Positions 42,686-51,305 of a stretch of 64,000 nucleotides of DNA are shown one piece after another. Below the pieces are notes generated by a model, which was not told where the DNA came from, made no database searches, and saw only the letters and a list, made by a program, of their open reading frames with translations. The stretch covers positions 67,707-131,706 of the forward strand of contig CALKRW010000063.1 in the NCBI GenBank assembly GCA_937989585.1, given 5' to 3'. The translations under genes were made by a program, and so were the position numbers. The stretch's first letter is position 1. Each line of letters starts with the position of its first letter. The DNA is from an uncultured Porphyromonadaceae bacterium. GTDB taxonomy: Bacteria; Bacteroidota; Bacteroidia; Bacteroidales; Muribaculaceae.

Positions 42686-45600
42686 TTATCTTTCTCTAAA
42701 CCATTTAAGGGCATCCAATATAGGTGCGTCCTGCTCATGATCAACTGGAATTATAGGATTGTCTCCAGGACGAAGGCCCACTAATGCCTGTTCATTCATC
42801 CCGATTGTCCATGCCTCTCGAAATTCTATATTAAAAAAGGGAACCGCAAGATGTTTATACTCTAACTTGGACGAAATGACTTTTGCTGATGGCATTAACC
42901 AACATCCTTGATACTTTATAAACTCAAATCGAAATCTGTACAAATTATCTAACGAAAATGCATTCATCGTACTTGATCGACTAAAAGAATAAGCTATCTC
43001 TTGAGAATTTTCACTTTTTTCTGATAAACATATATCGGGCACAATAGCAACCCTATACCACGCGGGATTAAATCTATCAAAACCAGTAATGAAATATATT
43101 TTAATCTTCAAAGACTTATTCTCATATAACTGCTTCCACTCACCAAAAATCTTTTCCCCATAAGCAAGATTTTCAAAAGCTAATGTTAGAATTGGAGGTT
43201 GAGTTTCAGAACTAATGAAACCCACTCCACCCCATACCGCTTTTTCCCACCATTCGTTACTTGATGATACATGAAGTCTTTGAGGGTTAGTCTTAATTCT
43301 TTTATGGCTTGCAGCGTCATGATTTGTTACAGGAGAAGAATCTTGATTCTTGGATTTATACAATTTATCATCAATCTTCTGCCAGTGATCAATGATATAT
43401 TTAAAATCCACGCCTAAGATCTCATAGATATTAGGCTGTTCAAGCAATAGCGAAGAAAGACGATCCATAAGATTTTCCTTAGCCTGCTTCTCCGAAATGA
43501 TTTCGCGAGTATCTCGTCTCCACAATGAACTTTTAGCCATGAATATTCCTATGACTTCAGCCATACATTTCCATGCTATGTCAGCGGAATATTGTTCGGG
43601 ATTAACTTCAATAATAATTAAACTATTGGAGTCTTCAGATGCCCGAACTTTAGTCGCACTATTTTCAATATTTCTGATTTCTATAAGGATGCCTCCATCT
43701 AAAGTTATAAAGACATCATCATCCATTGTTGCGATTATCAGTTCAATTGTTGCAATCATTTGTTGCGCCAACATTTGATTGAAAATAGAATTAGGATATA
43801 CCGCAGAAATATTGCAAGATGCCAATTTTAGATTAATTGAGGTCAACCCGCCCTTTGAAATTATTAAATCTGAATAGAATTGATCATTAATAGGAAAGGC
43901 TTTTAACTTTTCTTTCCAATCAATATGACTGAAAATACCTTCTAAAAGTTTAGGACTGATTTCTTCTTTATAACCTAATAAGTATTTTAATATTTCGGCA
44001 GAGGTATAAAGATTATTTCGATTGAGAATATCAGGTAATATCTCTAAATCATCGTTGTTTTCGAATGCATTTAATAAGAGACAACACCACCCTATATCTA
44101 TAATATTATTACGTTCCTGAAACTTTTCACTAGTTTCATGAGCGGATGTCCCAATTATCGTATTTAGAAGTTCATACCAATTAAGGAACATAACTAAACG
44201 CCCCAGCCTCAATTCTATCTCACATAATCTCAACAAATTGAGCAATAAGCCATCCTTAATTTGACCAGTCTTAAAGAAGTCCTTAATTTGCATACCCACC
44301 GCTTTTATCAGAAATGATTCCGCACTTATAGGGAATCCACAATCATTAAGGGCATATCCCATCATTGTATTGCTAAGGATGAATTCTCTAGTATAATTCT
44401 CTTTAGCATATTTTAAAATACAAAATCCCAAATGCTTAATTGCATCTTTTGGTTTTCCTAATTTGAATAATTTTTCAGCCCTTTCAAAATGAATTTCCGC
44501 TGCAACGGTATCTCGATTTCGCTCCTCTAACAATACAGATAACTCATCCAACAAAGTTTCAAATGGCTCACTATATCCAATATGTTTGCACACAACTTTT
44601 ATCATATCAATTTGCTGTTCAAACGACAAATCAATATGATTACGACATTCTTTAATCATATTTCCCAATTCAAACAACGGCTCTTTCACAAGGTTATCTG
44701 GAATATCCTCTTCTGAGAGGGAGTAATGCGCTAACAGAATGTTTAGTATTTCTCTGTGTTTCTGATACATATCAAGAAACAAAGCACAAGATTTTAAATT
44801 GAGATCTTCTACCTTATTTCTCAGAGCATCAAAATACTTCTGAGATTCGATAACATAAGAATCAGGTACAAGTCCCGCTAAATTTGCATTGTTGATGAGT
44901 GTGTTAATATTGCATAACAACTCTACCCTATGTGGGTTGACATATTTATCAACCAGCTCTTTCAATTCTTGAAACAATTCAAGAGTTAAATCAGTATCAT
45001 TTAGCCAAAAGAAGGCAGTCCATGCGAAATCATATGTAAGTTGGTAGAGCTGAGGATTAGTGCCATATTTTTTACATTCACTAATAGCCCTTCTATATCG
45101 TCCTTTTGTTTCTTCGTAGGGTCGTTCGAGCTCTCTGGATAAGCGAGCTGCTTCTCGCAGAAGTTCTACGTATTCGCAATCAGTACCTTCTATATGTCCA
45201 TATGTTAGAATGTCATTTTCTATTTCGTTTAACTGCTCACTCCTTTCAAGGTCTTTAGGCCCTTGCCGTAGTATCTTTTTCTTGTATTGTTCTGAGAAAT
45301 TTAGTTCATCAACTGCAATATCGATGTTATCATTATCAAAGACTGATTGCCTTAACCAAGACGCATCGAAAATTTTAACATCTATTCCAAACTCATTTCG
45401 TAGTGCAACTTCACAATCAAATCTTTGTTTTGAGGGTACAGACTGATTAGTAAAGAATTTTACATGCGTATATCCACGATTAGTTTCTATTATCTTTTTA
45501 ACATCACTCCTAACTTTCCCTTTCCAATCATTTTTACAACTTATTGCTATTGCCCACAGTTCACCTGGCTTGTTACCGGAAGAAACGAACCATTTTGAAC

Positions 45601-45889
45601 TTGTATCCTCAGAGACCTCATAGGTCTCTGAATCAACTTTCCCATCCCCACCTCCGGTTGGCCCAGTTTGAGGCCTAAGATTAGGTGTCAGTAACTTTAT
45701 GATAAGACTACGACAGAAATTCTCGAATAAATCCTGTTTCTGATCTGTCGATAGTCGAGATATTTGGAAATCGAATAATTCTGGTGTCAATTCAACTTCA
45801 TATTGACATATCGAATCTGAGAATTGCTCGGGATGCAAATCTCGATAATAAGCAAAGGCTCTATTTATATCAGCCTTTTGATTATCCAA
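42686..45889 (-). CDS. large PD-(D/E)XK-like nuclease with helical repeat region (putative defence protein)
   Basis: 1067 residues. Residues 50-180 look like an Mrr-type PD-(D/E)XK nuclease: Glu56 in DLFENFCRSLI, GPTGGGDGKVDSETY with D82/D86, and CK at 118-119 in AIAISCKNDWKGKV, then RGYTHVKFFTNQSV. The rest (about 230-760) is mostly alpha-helical pairs of TPR-like character, followed by a beta-richer C-terminal domain (WWEKAVWGGVGF..., RFRFEFIKYQGCW). I see no P-loop. The start is TTG; no ATG exists in frame before a stop at 45944-45946. AT-rich compared with BREX and divergently transcribed from it. It could sense a phage component through the repeats and cut DNA, but that is inference. Confidence 0.6.
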   Translation of the reverse strand: MDNQKADINRAFAYYRDLHPEQFSDSICQYEVELTPELFDFQISRLSTDQKQDLFENFCRSLIIKLLTPNLRPQTGPTGGGDGKVDSETYEVSEDTSSKWFVSSGNKPGELWAIAISCKNDWKGKVRSDVKKIIETNRGYTHVKFFTNQSVPSKQRFDCEVALRNEFGIDVKIFDASWLRQSVFDNDNIDIAVDELNFSEQYKKKILRQGPKDLERSEQLNEIENDILTYGHIEGTDCEYVELLREAARLSRELERPYEETKGRYRRAISECKKYGTNPQLYQLTYDFAWTAFFWLNDTDLTLELFQELKELVDKYVNPHRVELLCNINTLINNANLAGLVPDSYVIESQKYFDALRNKVEDLNLKSCALFLDMYQKHREILNILLAHYSLSEEDIPDNLVKEPLFELGNMIKECRNHIDLSFEQQIDMIKVVCKHIGYSEPFETLLDELSVLLEERNRDTVAAEIHFERAEKLFKLGKPKDAIKHLGFCILKYAKENYTREFILSNTMMGYALNDCGFPISAESFLIKAVGMQIKDFFKTGQIKDGLLLNLLRLCEIELRLGRLVMFLNWYELLNTIIGTSAHETSEKFQERNNIIDIGWCCLLLNAFENNDDLEILPDILNRNNLYTSAEILKYLLGYKEEISPKLLEGIFSHIDWKEKLKAFPINDQFYSDLIISKGGLTSINLKLASCNISAVYPNSIFNQMLAQQMIATIELIIATMDDDVFITLDGGILIEIRNIENSATKVRASEDSNSLIIIEVNPEQYSADIAWKCMAEVIGIFMAKSSLWRRDTREIISEKQAKENLMDRLSSLLLEQPNIYEILGVDFKYIIDHWQKIDDKLYKSKNQDSSPVTNHDAASHKRIKTNPQRLHVSSSNEWWEKAVWGGVGFISSETQPPILTLAFENLAYGEKIFGEWKQLYENKSLKIKIYFITGFDRFNPAWYRVAIVPDICLSEKSENSQEIAYSFSRSSTMNAFSLDNLYRFRFEFIKYQGCWLMPSAKVISSKLEYKHLAVPFFNIEFREAWTIGMNEQALVGLRPGDNPIIPVDHEQDAPILDALKWFRER

Positions 45890-45950
45890 TATGATTGCTA
45901 ATCCAGGGTTGCTCTGGCTACCACATGGAGTCGGAGGGAGGATTCATTCG

Positions 45951-45958
45951 CAAAGATA
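45951..45958 (-). promoter_or_regulatory. -7 box of the nuclease gene
   Basis: Minus-strand TATCTTTG followed by G and C, about 62 bp before the TTG start. The -33 region is weak. Confidence 0.5.
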
Positions 45959-46002
45959 GTAATTATTTTCCAAATTAATTATGTCGTTTGCTAAATAAGT
46001 AG

Positions 46003-46010
46003 TAAATTTG
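46003..46010 (+). promoter_or_regulatory. -7 box of the BREX operon
   Basis: TAAATTTG followed by C, 70 bp before the regulator gene. The two divergent -7 boxes are only about 45 bp apart, so one regulator could control both directions. Confidence 0.5.
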
Positions 46011-46079
46011 CGTCAGATTCAATTTTTAGCACCGACGAAGGATGCTATTGTATTTAAGTAATCGAAGGATTAAACCAAC

Positions 46080-46322
46080 ATGGGAAATGACTTGAATCGG
46101 CTAAAAGTTATACTCGCCGAAAAAAAGCGTACTAATAAGTGGCTCGCAGAACAATTGGGACGCGATCCGGCTACTGTGTCTAAATGGTGTACTAATACAG
46201 CACAGCCCGGCTTAGAGACTCTGCGTGAGATAGCCAACCTCCTTGAGATAGATATACGCGATTTGATTAATCCGACTATGGTATCAGAGCCGGAAGTAAT
46301 GTACGTCAAAATCAAGAAATAA
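46080..46322 (+). CDS. XRE-family regulator at the head of the BREX operon
   Basis: 80 residues, one Cro/C1 helix-turn-helix: LNRLKVILAEKKRTNKWLAEQLGRDPATVSKWCTNTAQPGLETLREIANLLEIDIRDLI. It has no other domain. brxA begins 14 bp later, so the regulator is in the same transcript and probably controls it. Small HTH genes often lead BREX loci. Confidence 0.8.
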   Translation: MGNDLNRLKVILAEKKRTNKWLAEQLGRDPATVSKWCTNTAQPGLETLREIANLLEIDIRDLINPTMVSEPEVMYVKIKK

Positions 46323-46336
46323 ACATATTGATTGGA

Positions 46337-47065
46337 ATGGAACTCAAGGAACAGCAAGGAAAATACAACTCAACCGTAAATGTAATAGGAGGAGTACCGG
46401 ATTATATGTCCATGATTGATTTTATCAATTGTGAATGCGGGTATACCTCTTCTGACGCATTTAGTTTCCGAACGGCTAAAGCGACTTCTCGTTTTAAGAA
46501 AGCTGTGGTTGATGCGTTCATTTCATTTGAGTCCTATAAACATAAAGATCTTTTTCTGAAAGCATTAAACTCGGATGAATTTTCAAATGAGGAAAAAATG
46601 ATTATCATGTTTTGGCAATTTCTATTTTGCAATAGGCTCTTTGCTGAAATCACAGATAACGTTTTCCTCCGAGCGCTCTATTCCGGTAGGACTTCTATCT
46701 CGGCATCCGATGTAGAAGCCTTTATTAAGCACTTGAAAGTCCAATCATCAGACGATATCAATTGGAGCGATTCAACCATCAAGACCACCGCCTCGAAATA
46801 TCTTACCGTGCTTAAGAAATTTGGTTTTGCCGATGGCAAGATTCAAAAAACCATCCGCGCTCCTCACGTATCTTCTTCTCTGTTCATCTATCTTGTCAAG
46901 TTTGCCCTTGCAGCATATCCCGAAAAGATGACTCTTGACAATCCGATGTTCCGTTTTGCTTTCCTCGATAAACAATCAGTCATCAATCGACTTAAGACTA
47001 TCGAATACATACCCTTATGGGATATTGCTCAGATAGGCAATGAAATCACAATCACCTTGAAATAA
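46337..47065 (+). CDS. brxA: BREX protein BrxA (DUF1819)
   Basis: 242 residues from ATG 46337. All-helical, with the pattern seen in the BrxA/DUF1819 family: FWQFLFCNRLFAEITDNVFLRAL, a WSDSTIKTTASKYLTVLKKFGFADG segment, and an FIYLVKFALA stretch near the end. BrxA is a small DNA-binding component of type 1 BREX. The call rests on this pattern plus its exact place before brxB-brxC-pglX. Somewhat longer than the usual about 200 residues. brxB follows after one base. Confidence 0.75.
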   Translation: MELKEQQGKYNSTVNVIGGVPDYMSMIDFINCECGYTSSDAFSFRTAKATSRFKKAVVDAFISFESYKHKDLFLKALNSDEFSNEEKMIIMFWQFLFCNRLFAEITDNVFLRALYSGRTSISASDVEAFIKHLKVQSSDDINWSDSTIKTTASKYLTVLKKFGFADGKIQKTIRAPHVSSSLFIYLVKFALAAYPEKMTLDNPMFRFAFLDKQSVINRLKTIEYIPLWDIAQIGNEITITLK

Positions 47066-47066
47066 T

Positions 47067-47621
47067 ATGAGTGAAAAATTCGATATAGATCATAACCGGT
47101 TGTTCGGTATGCTGGAGGAGGTCCTTTCACAAGGCAGGACTCAGTTGGCTCTTGACGCCAACGGCGGTAACAGCATTCTATTTGTATATCCGAATGACGA
47201 GGACAACCTTTACATTGCCGAAGCCAAACGCCGGTTTCATGACAATGCTATTTTTGTGGATGTCGCGCAGGCTCTGACAGACTTTCAGGAAGAGATGGGC
47301 ATGGAGACATTTAAGGAACTTGAAGAGGAGATTGGCACGGATGTCTATTACCGCAAAGGAGCAACCGATACCTTCTTTGAATTTCTTGTCAACCGTATCA
47401 CCTTGGCGGCTTCGCAAGGGTTGCCGGTTTTTCTTGTCGGCACCTCTGCAATTGCCAACAAGGGCTTCTCCAATATAAATATCATGGAGCATGAAGCTGT
47501 AAAGAAAGCACTCCAGCCACTCGTTTATTTCTACCCCGCTACAATCGAAGGTGACAAAATATATTTTCTTGGTGACCATAACCATGTGGCCTCCAAATAT
47601 CGTTGCCGCGTGATCATCTAA
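47067..47621 (+). CDS. brxB: BREX protein BrxB (DUF1788)
   Basis: 184 residues. The N-terminal LFGMLEEVLSQGR and ILFVYPNDEDNLYIAEAKRR, then FLVNRITLAASQGLPVFLVGTSAIANKGFSNINIME and a late YFYPATIEGDKIYFLGDHN match the DUF1788 family. BrxB is an essential small subunit of type 1 BREX, of unknown biochemical role. Spaced 3 bp from brxC. Confidence 0.85.
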   Translation: MSEKFDIDHNRLFGMLEEVLSQGRTQLALDANGGNSILFVYPNDEDNLYIAEAKRRFHDNAIFVDVAQALTDFQEEMGMETFKELEEEIGTDVYYRKGATDTFFEFLVNRITLAASQGLPVFLVGTSAIANKGFSNINIMEHEAVKKALQPLVYFYPATIEGDKIYFLGDHNHVASKYRCRVII

Positions 47622-47624
47622 ATC

Positions 47625-50600
47625 ATGAAAATTAAAGAACTACTCAAAATAAATCTCGACGAGGAGATAAACACCGTCGTCGATCTTGACACTAATCCCA
47701 CTGATGCCGCACTCAAAGAGGGATTGGATAATTTCGTACTTACCAACTCCCTCGGTAAGCACCTTTATGATTTTCTCGAAGAATACAACGGCGGTTCCAT
47801 GCAATCCGGTGTTTGGCTCAGTGGCTTCTACGGTTCCGGCAAATCATATTTCGCTCAGATAATCGGTCTTCTCCTTCAAAATAAGACCATCTTCGGAACT
47901 CCGATGCGTGACCGTTTTTCTGTAAAGCTCGATGGCCTTTCCAATGAAGATCTGTTACGCAGCGAATTAGGCAACCTAAGTCGATTCAACAATATCGTTG
48001 TGTCATTTGATGCCTCGAAGCATAACAACATAAATGGGCTGCCATACATGATTTTCAGCAGTTTTCTGCGCAAGTTGGAAATGACCGACACATGGCATGG
48101 CATCATCGAATATGACATCTTCCTTGAAGGTCGCCGTGAGGAGTTTCTTGACACTGTGAAAAGCATTACAGGAAAAGAATGGTCGGAGGTCATCAAGTCT
48201 AACACCGAAATGATAAAGGCTTTCAAGCCGGCACTTCTTGCTATGGGTTACACAGCCGAGCAGTATGACGAGCTGAAAGCAATGGCTAACACCACCAAGA
48301 ACGAATATGACGCCGCTCGCTTGCAGCAAGACCTGCCGCGGTATCTGAATGAGCACCCCGACACTCGTATCGTATTCTTTATTGACGAGGTGAGCGAAGC
48401 TATCACTCAGAAGAAAATTCGTCTCGATGACCTCGAGGGCGTGGCGGAGGCTCTTGCCGCCCTCGGTCGTAAGGTCTGGACTATTGCCATTGCACAACAA
48501 CGTCTTGACGATGTCATCAAAGCCGAAAACGTTCAGCTCAATTCCCTTACCAAAGTTCGTGACCGATTCCGTACCAAAATTGCAATCGAGGCCGATGAGG
48601 TCGATACTATTATTCGCCATCGTCTGCTTGATAAGGAGGATTCGAGCCGTGCCATTCTCCGTGACTACTTTTCGGAGAATAACGGCATCATCGCCGACGT
48701 AACTAACATCGGTGTTCCCAGTCTTAAAAAGACCGAAGACGTCAACACCTATATCGACTATTACCCATTCTATATGCACCAGTTCAAACTGCTGCAATAC
48801 TTTCTGTTCGGATCAAGCGAGCTTACCCAGACCCGTGTCGGCAACCGAGGTATGATCATCTCGGCATTTGATGTCTTGAAGAAGGAAGTGAAGAATGAAG
48901 TTGCCGACCATTACCACGTCAACGCCACTCAACTCTGCAATCAGGCAGACGACCGCGTGGAGGAAGCCCTCAGCAATCGCTATCGCCAAGCCGAAGATGC
49001 TCTACAAGGCGAGCACTTCCAGTATATCAGCGGCAAGAAACTGTTGCAGACAATCCACTTCCTTGCCAAGAGTGAGGTTACGCACACCACCGCCGACAAC
49101 ATCGCCAAATCATATCTCAATCAACCGGAGAAATATCATGATATTCTCGCCGAGGTCAAAAAGGCTCTCGCCATTTTGAAGCAACATCGTATCGTCAATG
49201 TTACCGGCGAACAATACCGTATTACTAACGAGGCAGAGCAGCGCCTCCTCGATGATATGCGTCGTTTCGATGTGCAGTCATGGGAAATGGTTCAAGACGT
49301 CAACAATGTGATGAAAAAGCGCGACATCGTCAAGTGGGCAAGCCTCTTGTCTGTCGGCGGCATGAACGTGCGCTTTAAGGTTGCGACTACCGATGGCGAA
49401 ATCTACGCCAACGGTGAGGAAAACAACCTGTCTGTCATATTCTCCGACCTTCTCGCCACACCCGGCTGCGAAGATGCCGCCTTCGTTGACGGCATCCGTC
49501 AGGACACCGCCGATACCAAGGGTCGAATGACCATCATTCCCTCCGTAAAGTATCGCAATGAGATAAAGGAACTCGCCACCGAACTGCGCCGCCTCAAATA
49601 TATCGGAGAGCGTACCAATCTCACCGACGAGGAGAAATCCATCGTCAAGAGCTTATGTTCGGAGCGTGATGCAAAGGATGAACGCTTTATCCAACTTATC
49701 GAAAAATCATTCCTCGATGGCGTAGCCGTCTATTGCTTCAACCGCTTCGTGCTGACACCGGACACATTCCGGCAGATTGTGCAGGAGCAGCAGAAAAAGA
49801 TGTTTGAGAATATCTTCACCAAGCGACTTAACGCCGAGCTCCCCGACTCTCTCGCACCCGGAGTCTTCACCCGCAGCGCAAGCCAATTGCATAACTATTT
49901 CGGCCCATCGGATGATTTCAAGTTCTTCGATACCTCAGGAACTTTCATCGGCACCAATCTTTCGGCAGTAACCGAAATACTTGCTGTCGCCTCCACTTTT
50001 ATCTCAGGCAAAGATCTTGAAAATAAACTCGCCGGGCCGCCAACCGGATATACCCTCGGCACAATAATGACAACTCTCGCCGCCCTTTTCCGTGGCGATA
50101 AAGTAATTGTCAAGTTCAACGGTGAGGAATATACGTCCTGCCGTCAGTCCGGTGCCACGGATGCTTTCAAGAACTCGAGGAACTTCGCCAAAGCATCATT
50201 CAAGGCGGTTTCCAAGAGTCTTACTTTCAAACAGCGTCGTGAGATTGTTGATATTCTCAAAGATGACTGTGAGTATACCAAGAATACCCGCGAGCAGATC
50301 AGTTATCAGATGAACGACTTCGAGATTGTTGATGCAATCCGTACTTTGTCGCGTGTGATGATCTCCAAGATCAACGATAAGATTGAATTCGATGATGACT
50401 ATCGCAAGATGTTCAAAATGTCCGTGGCTGCCCGGTTGGTCTTCCAACAATATCAGGGTGCAGTCACTGAGGCAAATTTCCTTACCACGGCACAGAACTT
50501 TCTTGTCGAAGACAATACCGATGAGTTCATCAAAGCTATTGAGCGCGTAAACAGCGATATCCGTTTCATTGACGAAAAGATGAGCGAGTTGCGCAAAATG

Positions 50601-51302
50601 AAAGAATATATCGTTGAGGTCAATGATCAGTTTGAAAAAGCAACGGGTTCTGATTCTCCGATCAGGGCCTCATACGATGATTTCTTTACCAGATTTGAGA
50701 ATGATATCGTTCATCATTATTCTGCGCTGAAGAAGGATACTCAGGATATTACCGATACTTATATCTCCACGTTCAAAGCTGTAGCATCCAAGACGCAGGC
50801 TGAATATAAGAAACTGCTTGAGAAGGCTGATGCACTCCGCACGAGGCTTTCGCAGTATCCTCGTGAATGGAACACTCGTATCCGGACTGAACTGCAGAGA
50901 ATAGAGAACCGTTGTCAGCCATTTACGGATATTGCGACAAACTTCGACCGATATACGGTGAAGTCTCTCCGCTCACGCCTTGACCTGCGCGATGTAACAA
51001 CCGCTTTTGAGGCAGCTCCAACTATTGACAATGCTCTGTTCTCGCTCGATGCGCAGGTGCAGACTACCGATCCAAATCCGAAGCCGCAACCTACTTTACC
51101 GGATCCGGACCCGACTAAGCCGCAACCGCCCACACCTCCAACACCTCCGCAGCCGCAACCGTATCAGCCCAAGACTCACAAGCTGAAATCCCGCATCCCT
51201 CAGGGTGTAATCTCCGTGGCTCAGTATCGCAACTGGCTGACCCAGCAGCTTGCGCTCCTCAACTCATTTAATGAAAAGGATTCAGTTAATCTCAACGAAT
51301 AA
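47625..51302 (+). CDS. brxC: BREX ATPase BrxC
   Basis: 1225 residues. Walker A GFYGSGKS at 67-74 within SGVWLSGFYGSGKSYF, Walker B RIVFFIDEVSEAI near 247-259, then long helical regions. Related to the ATP-binding protein PglY; it is required for phage exclusion and host DNA methylation in BREX. A Pro-rich linker at about 1140-1185 (repeated P, Q, T) precedes a short basic C-terminal segment ending SFNEKDSVNLNE. Codon use is GC-rich. pglX begins 3 bp later. Confidence 0.92.
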   Translation: MKIKELLKINLDEEINTVVDLDTNPTDAALKEGLDNFVLTNSLGKHLYDFLEEYNGGSMQSGVWLSGFYGSGKSYFAQIIGLLLQNKTIFGTPMRDRFSVKLDGLSNEDLLRSELGNLSRFNNIVVSFDASKHNNINGLPYMIFSSFLRKLEMTDTWHGIIEYDIFLEGRREEFLDTVKSITGKEWSEVIKSNTEMIKAFKPALLAMGYTAEQYDELKAMANTTKNEYDAARLQQDLPRYLNEHPDTRIVFFIDEVSEAITQKKIRLDDLEGVAEALAALGRKVWTIAIAQQRLDDVIKAENVQLNSLTKVRDRFRTKIAIEADEVDTIIRHRLLDKEDSSRAILRDYFSENNGIIADVTNIGVPSLKKTEDVNTYIDYYPFYMHQFKLLQYFLFGSSELTQTRVGNRGMIISAFDVLKKEVKNEVADHYHVNATQLCNQADDRVEEALSNRYRQAEDALQGEHFQYISGKKLLQTIHFLAKSEVTHTTADNIAKSYLNQPEKYHDILAEVKKALAILKQHRIVNVTGEQYRITNEAEQRLLDDMRRFDVQSWEMVQDVNNVMKKRDIVKWASLLSVGGMNVRFKVATTDGEIYANGEENNLSVIFSDLLATPGCEDAAFVDGIRQDTADTKGRMTIIPSVKYRNEIKELATELRRLKYIGERTNLTDEEKSIVKSLCSERDAKDERFIQLIEKSFLDGVAVYCFNRFVLTPDTFRQIVQEQQKKMFENIFTKRLNAELPDSLAPGVFTRSASQLHNYFGPSDDFKFFDTSGTFIGTNLSAVTEILAVASTFISGKDLENKLAGPPTGYTLGTIMTTLAALFRGDKVIVKFNGEEYTSCRQSGATDAFKNSRNFAKASFKAVSKSLTFKQRREIVDILKDDCEYTKNTREQISYQMNDFEIVDAIRTLSRVMISKINDKIEFDDDYRKMFKMSVAARLVFQQYQGAVTEANFLTTAQNFLVEDNTDEFIKAIERVNSDIRFIDEKMSELRKMKEYIVEVNDQFEKATGSDSPIRASYDDFFTRFENDIVHHYSALKKDTQDITDTYISTFKAVASKTQAEYKKLLEKADALRTRLSQYPREWNTRIRTELQRIENRCQPFTDIATNFDRYTVKSLRSRLDLRDVTTAFEAAPTIDNALFSLDAQVQTTDPNPKPQPTLPDPDPTKPQPPTPPTPPQPQPYQPKTHKLKSRIPQGVISVAQYRNWLTQQLALLNSFNEKDSVNLNE

Positions 51303-51305
51303 GCG

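Noticed and set aside
42686..45889. STAND/Avs-type NTPase reading of the 1067-residue protein
   Set aside because: No GxxxxGK(S/T) motif or Walker B could be found in the translation.
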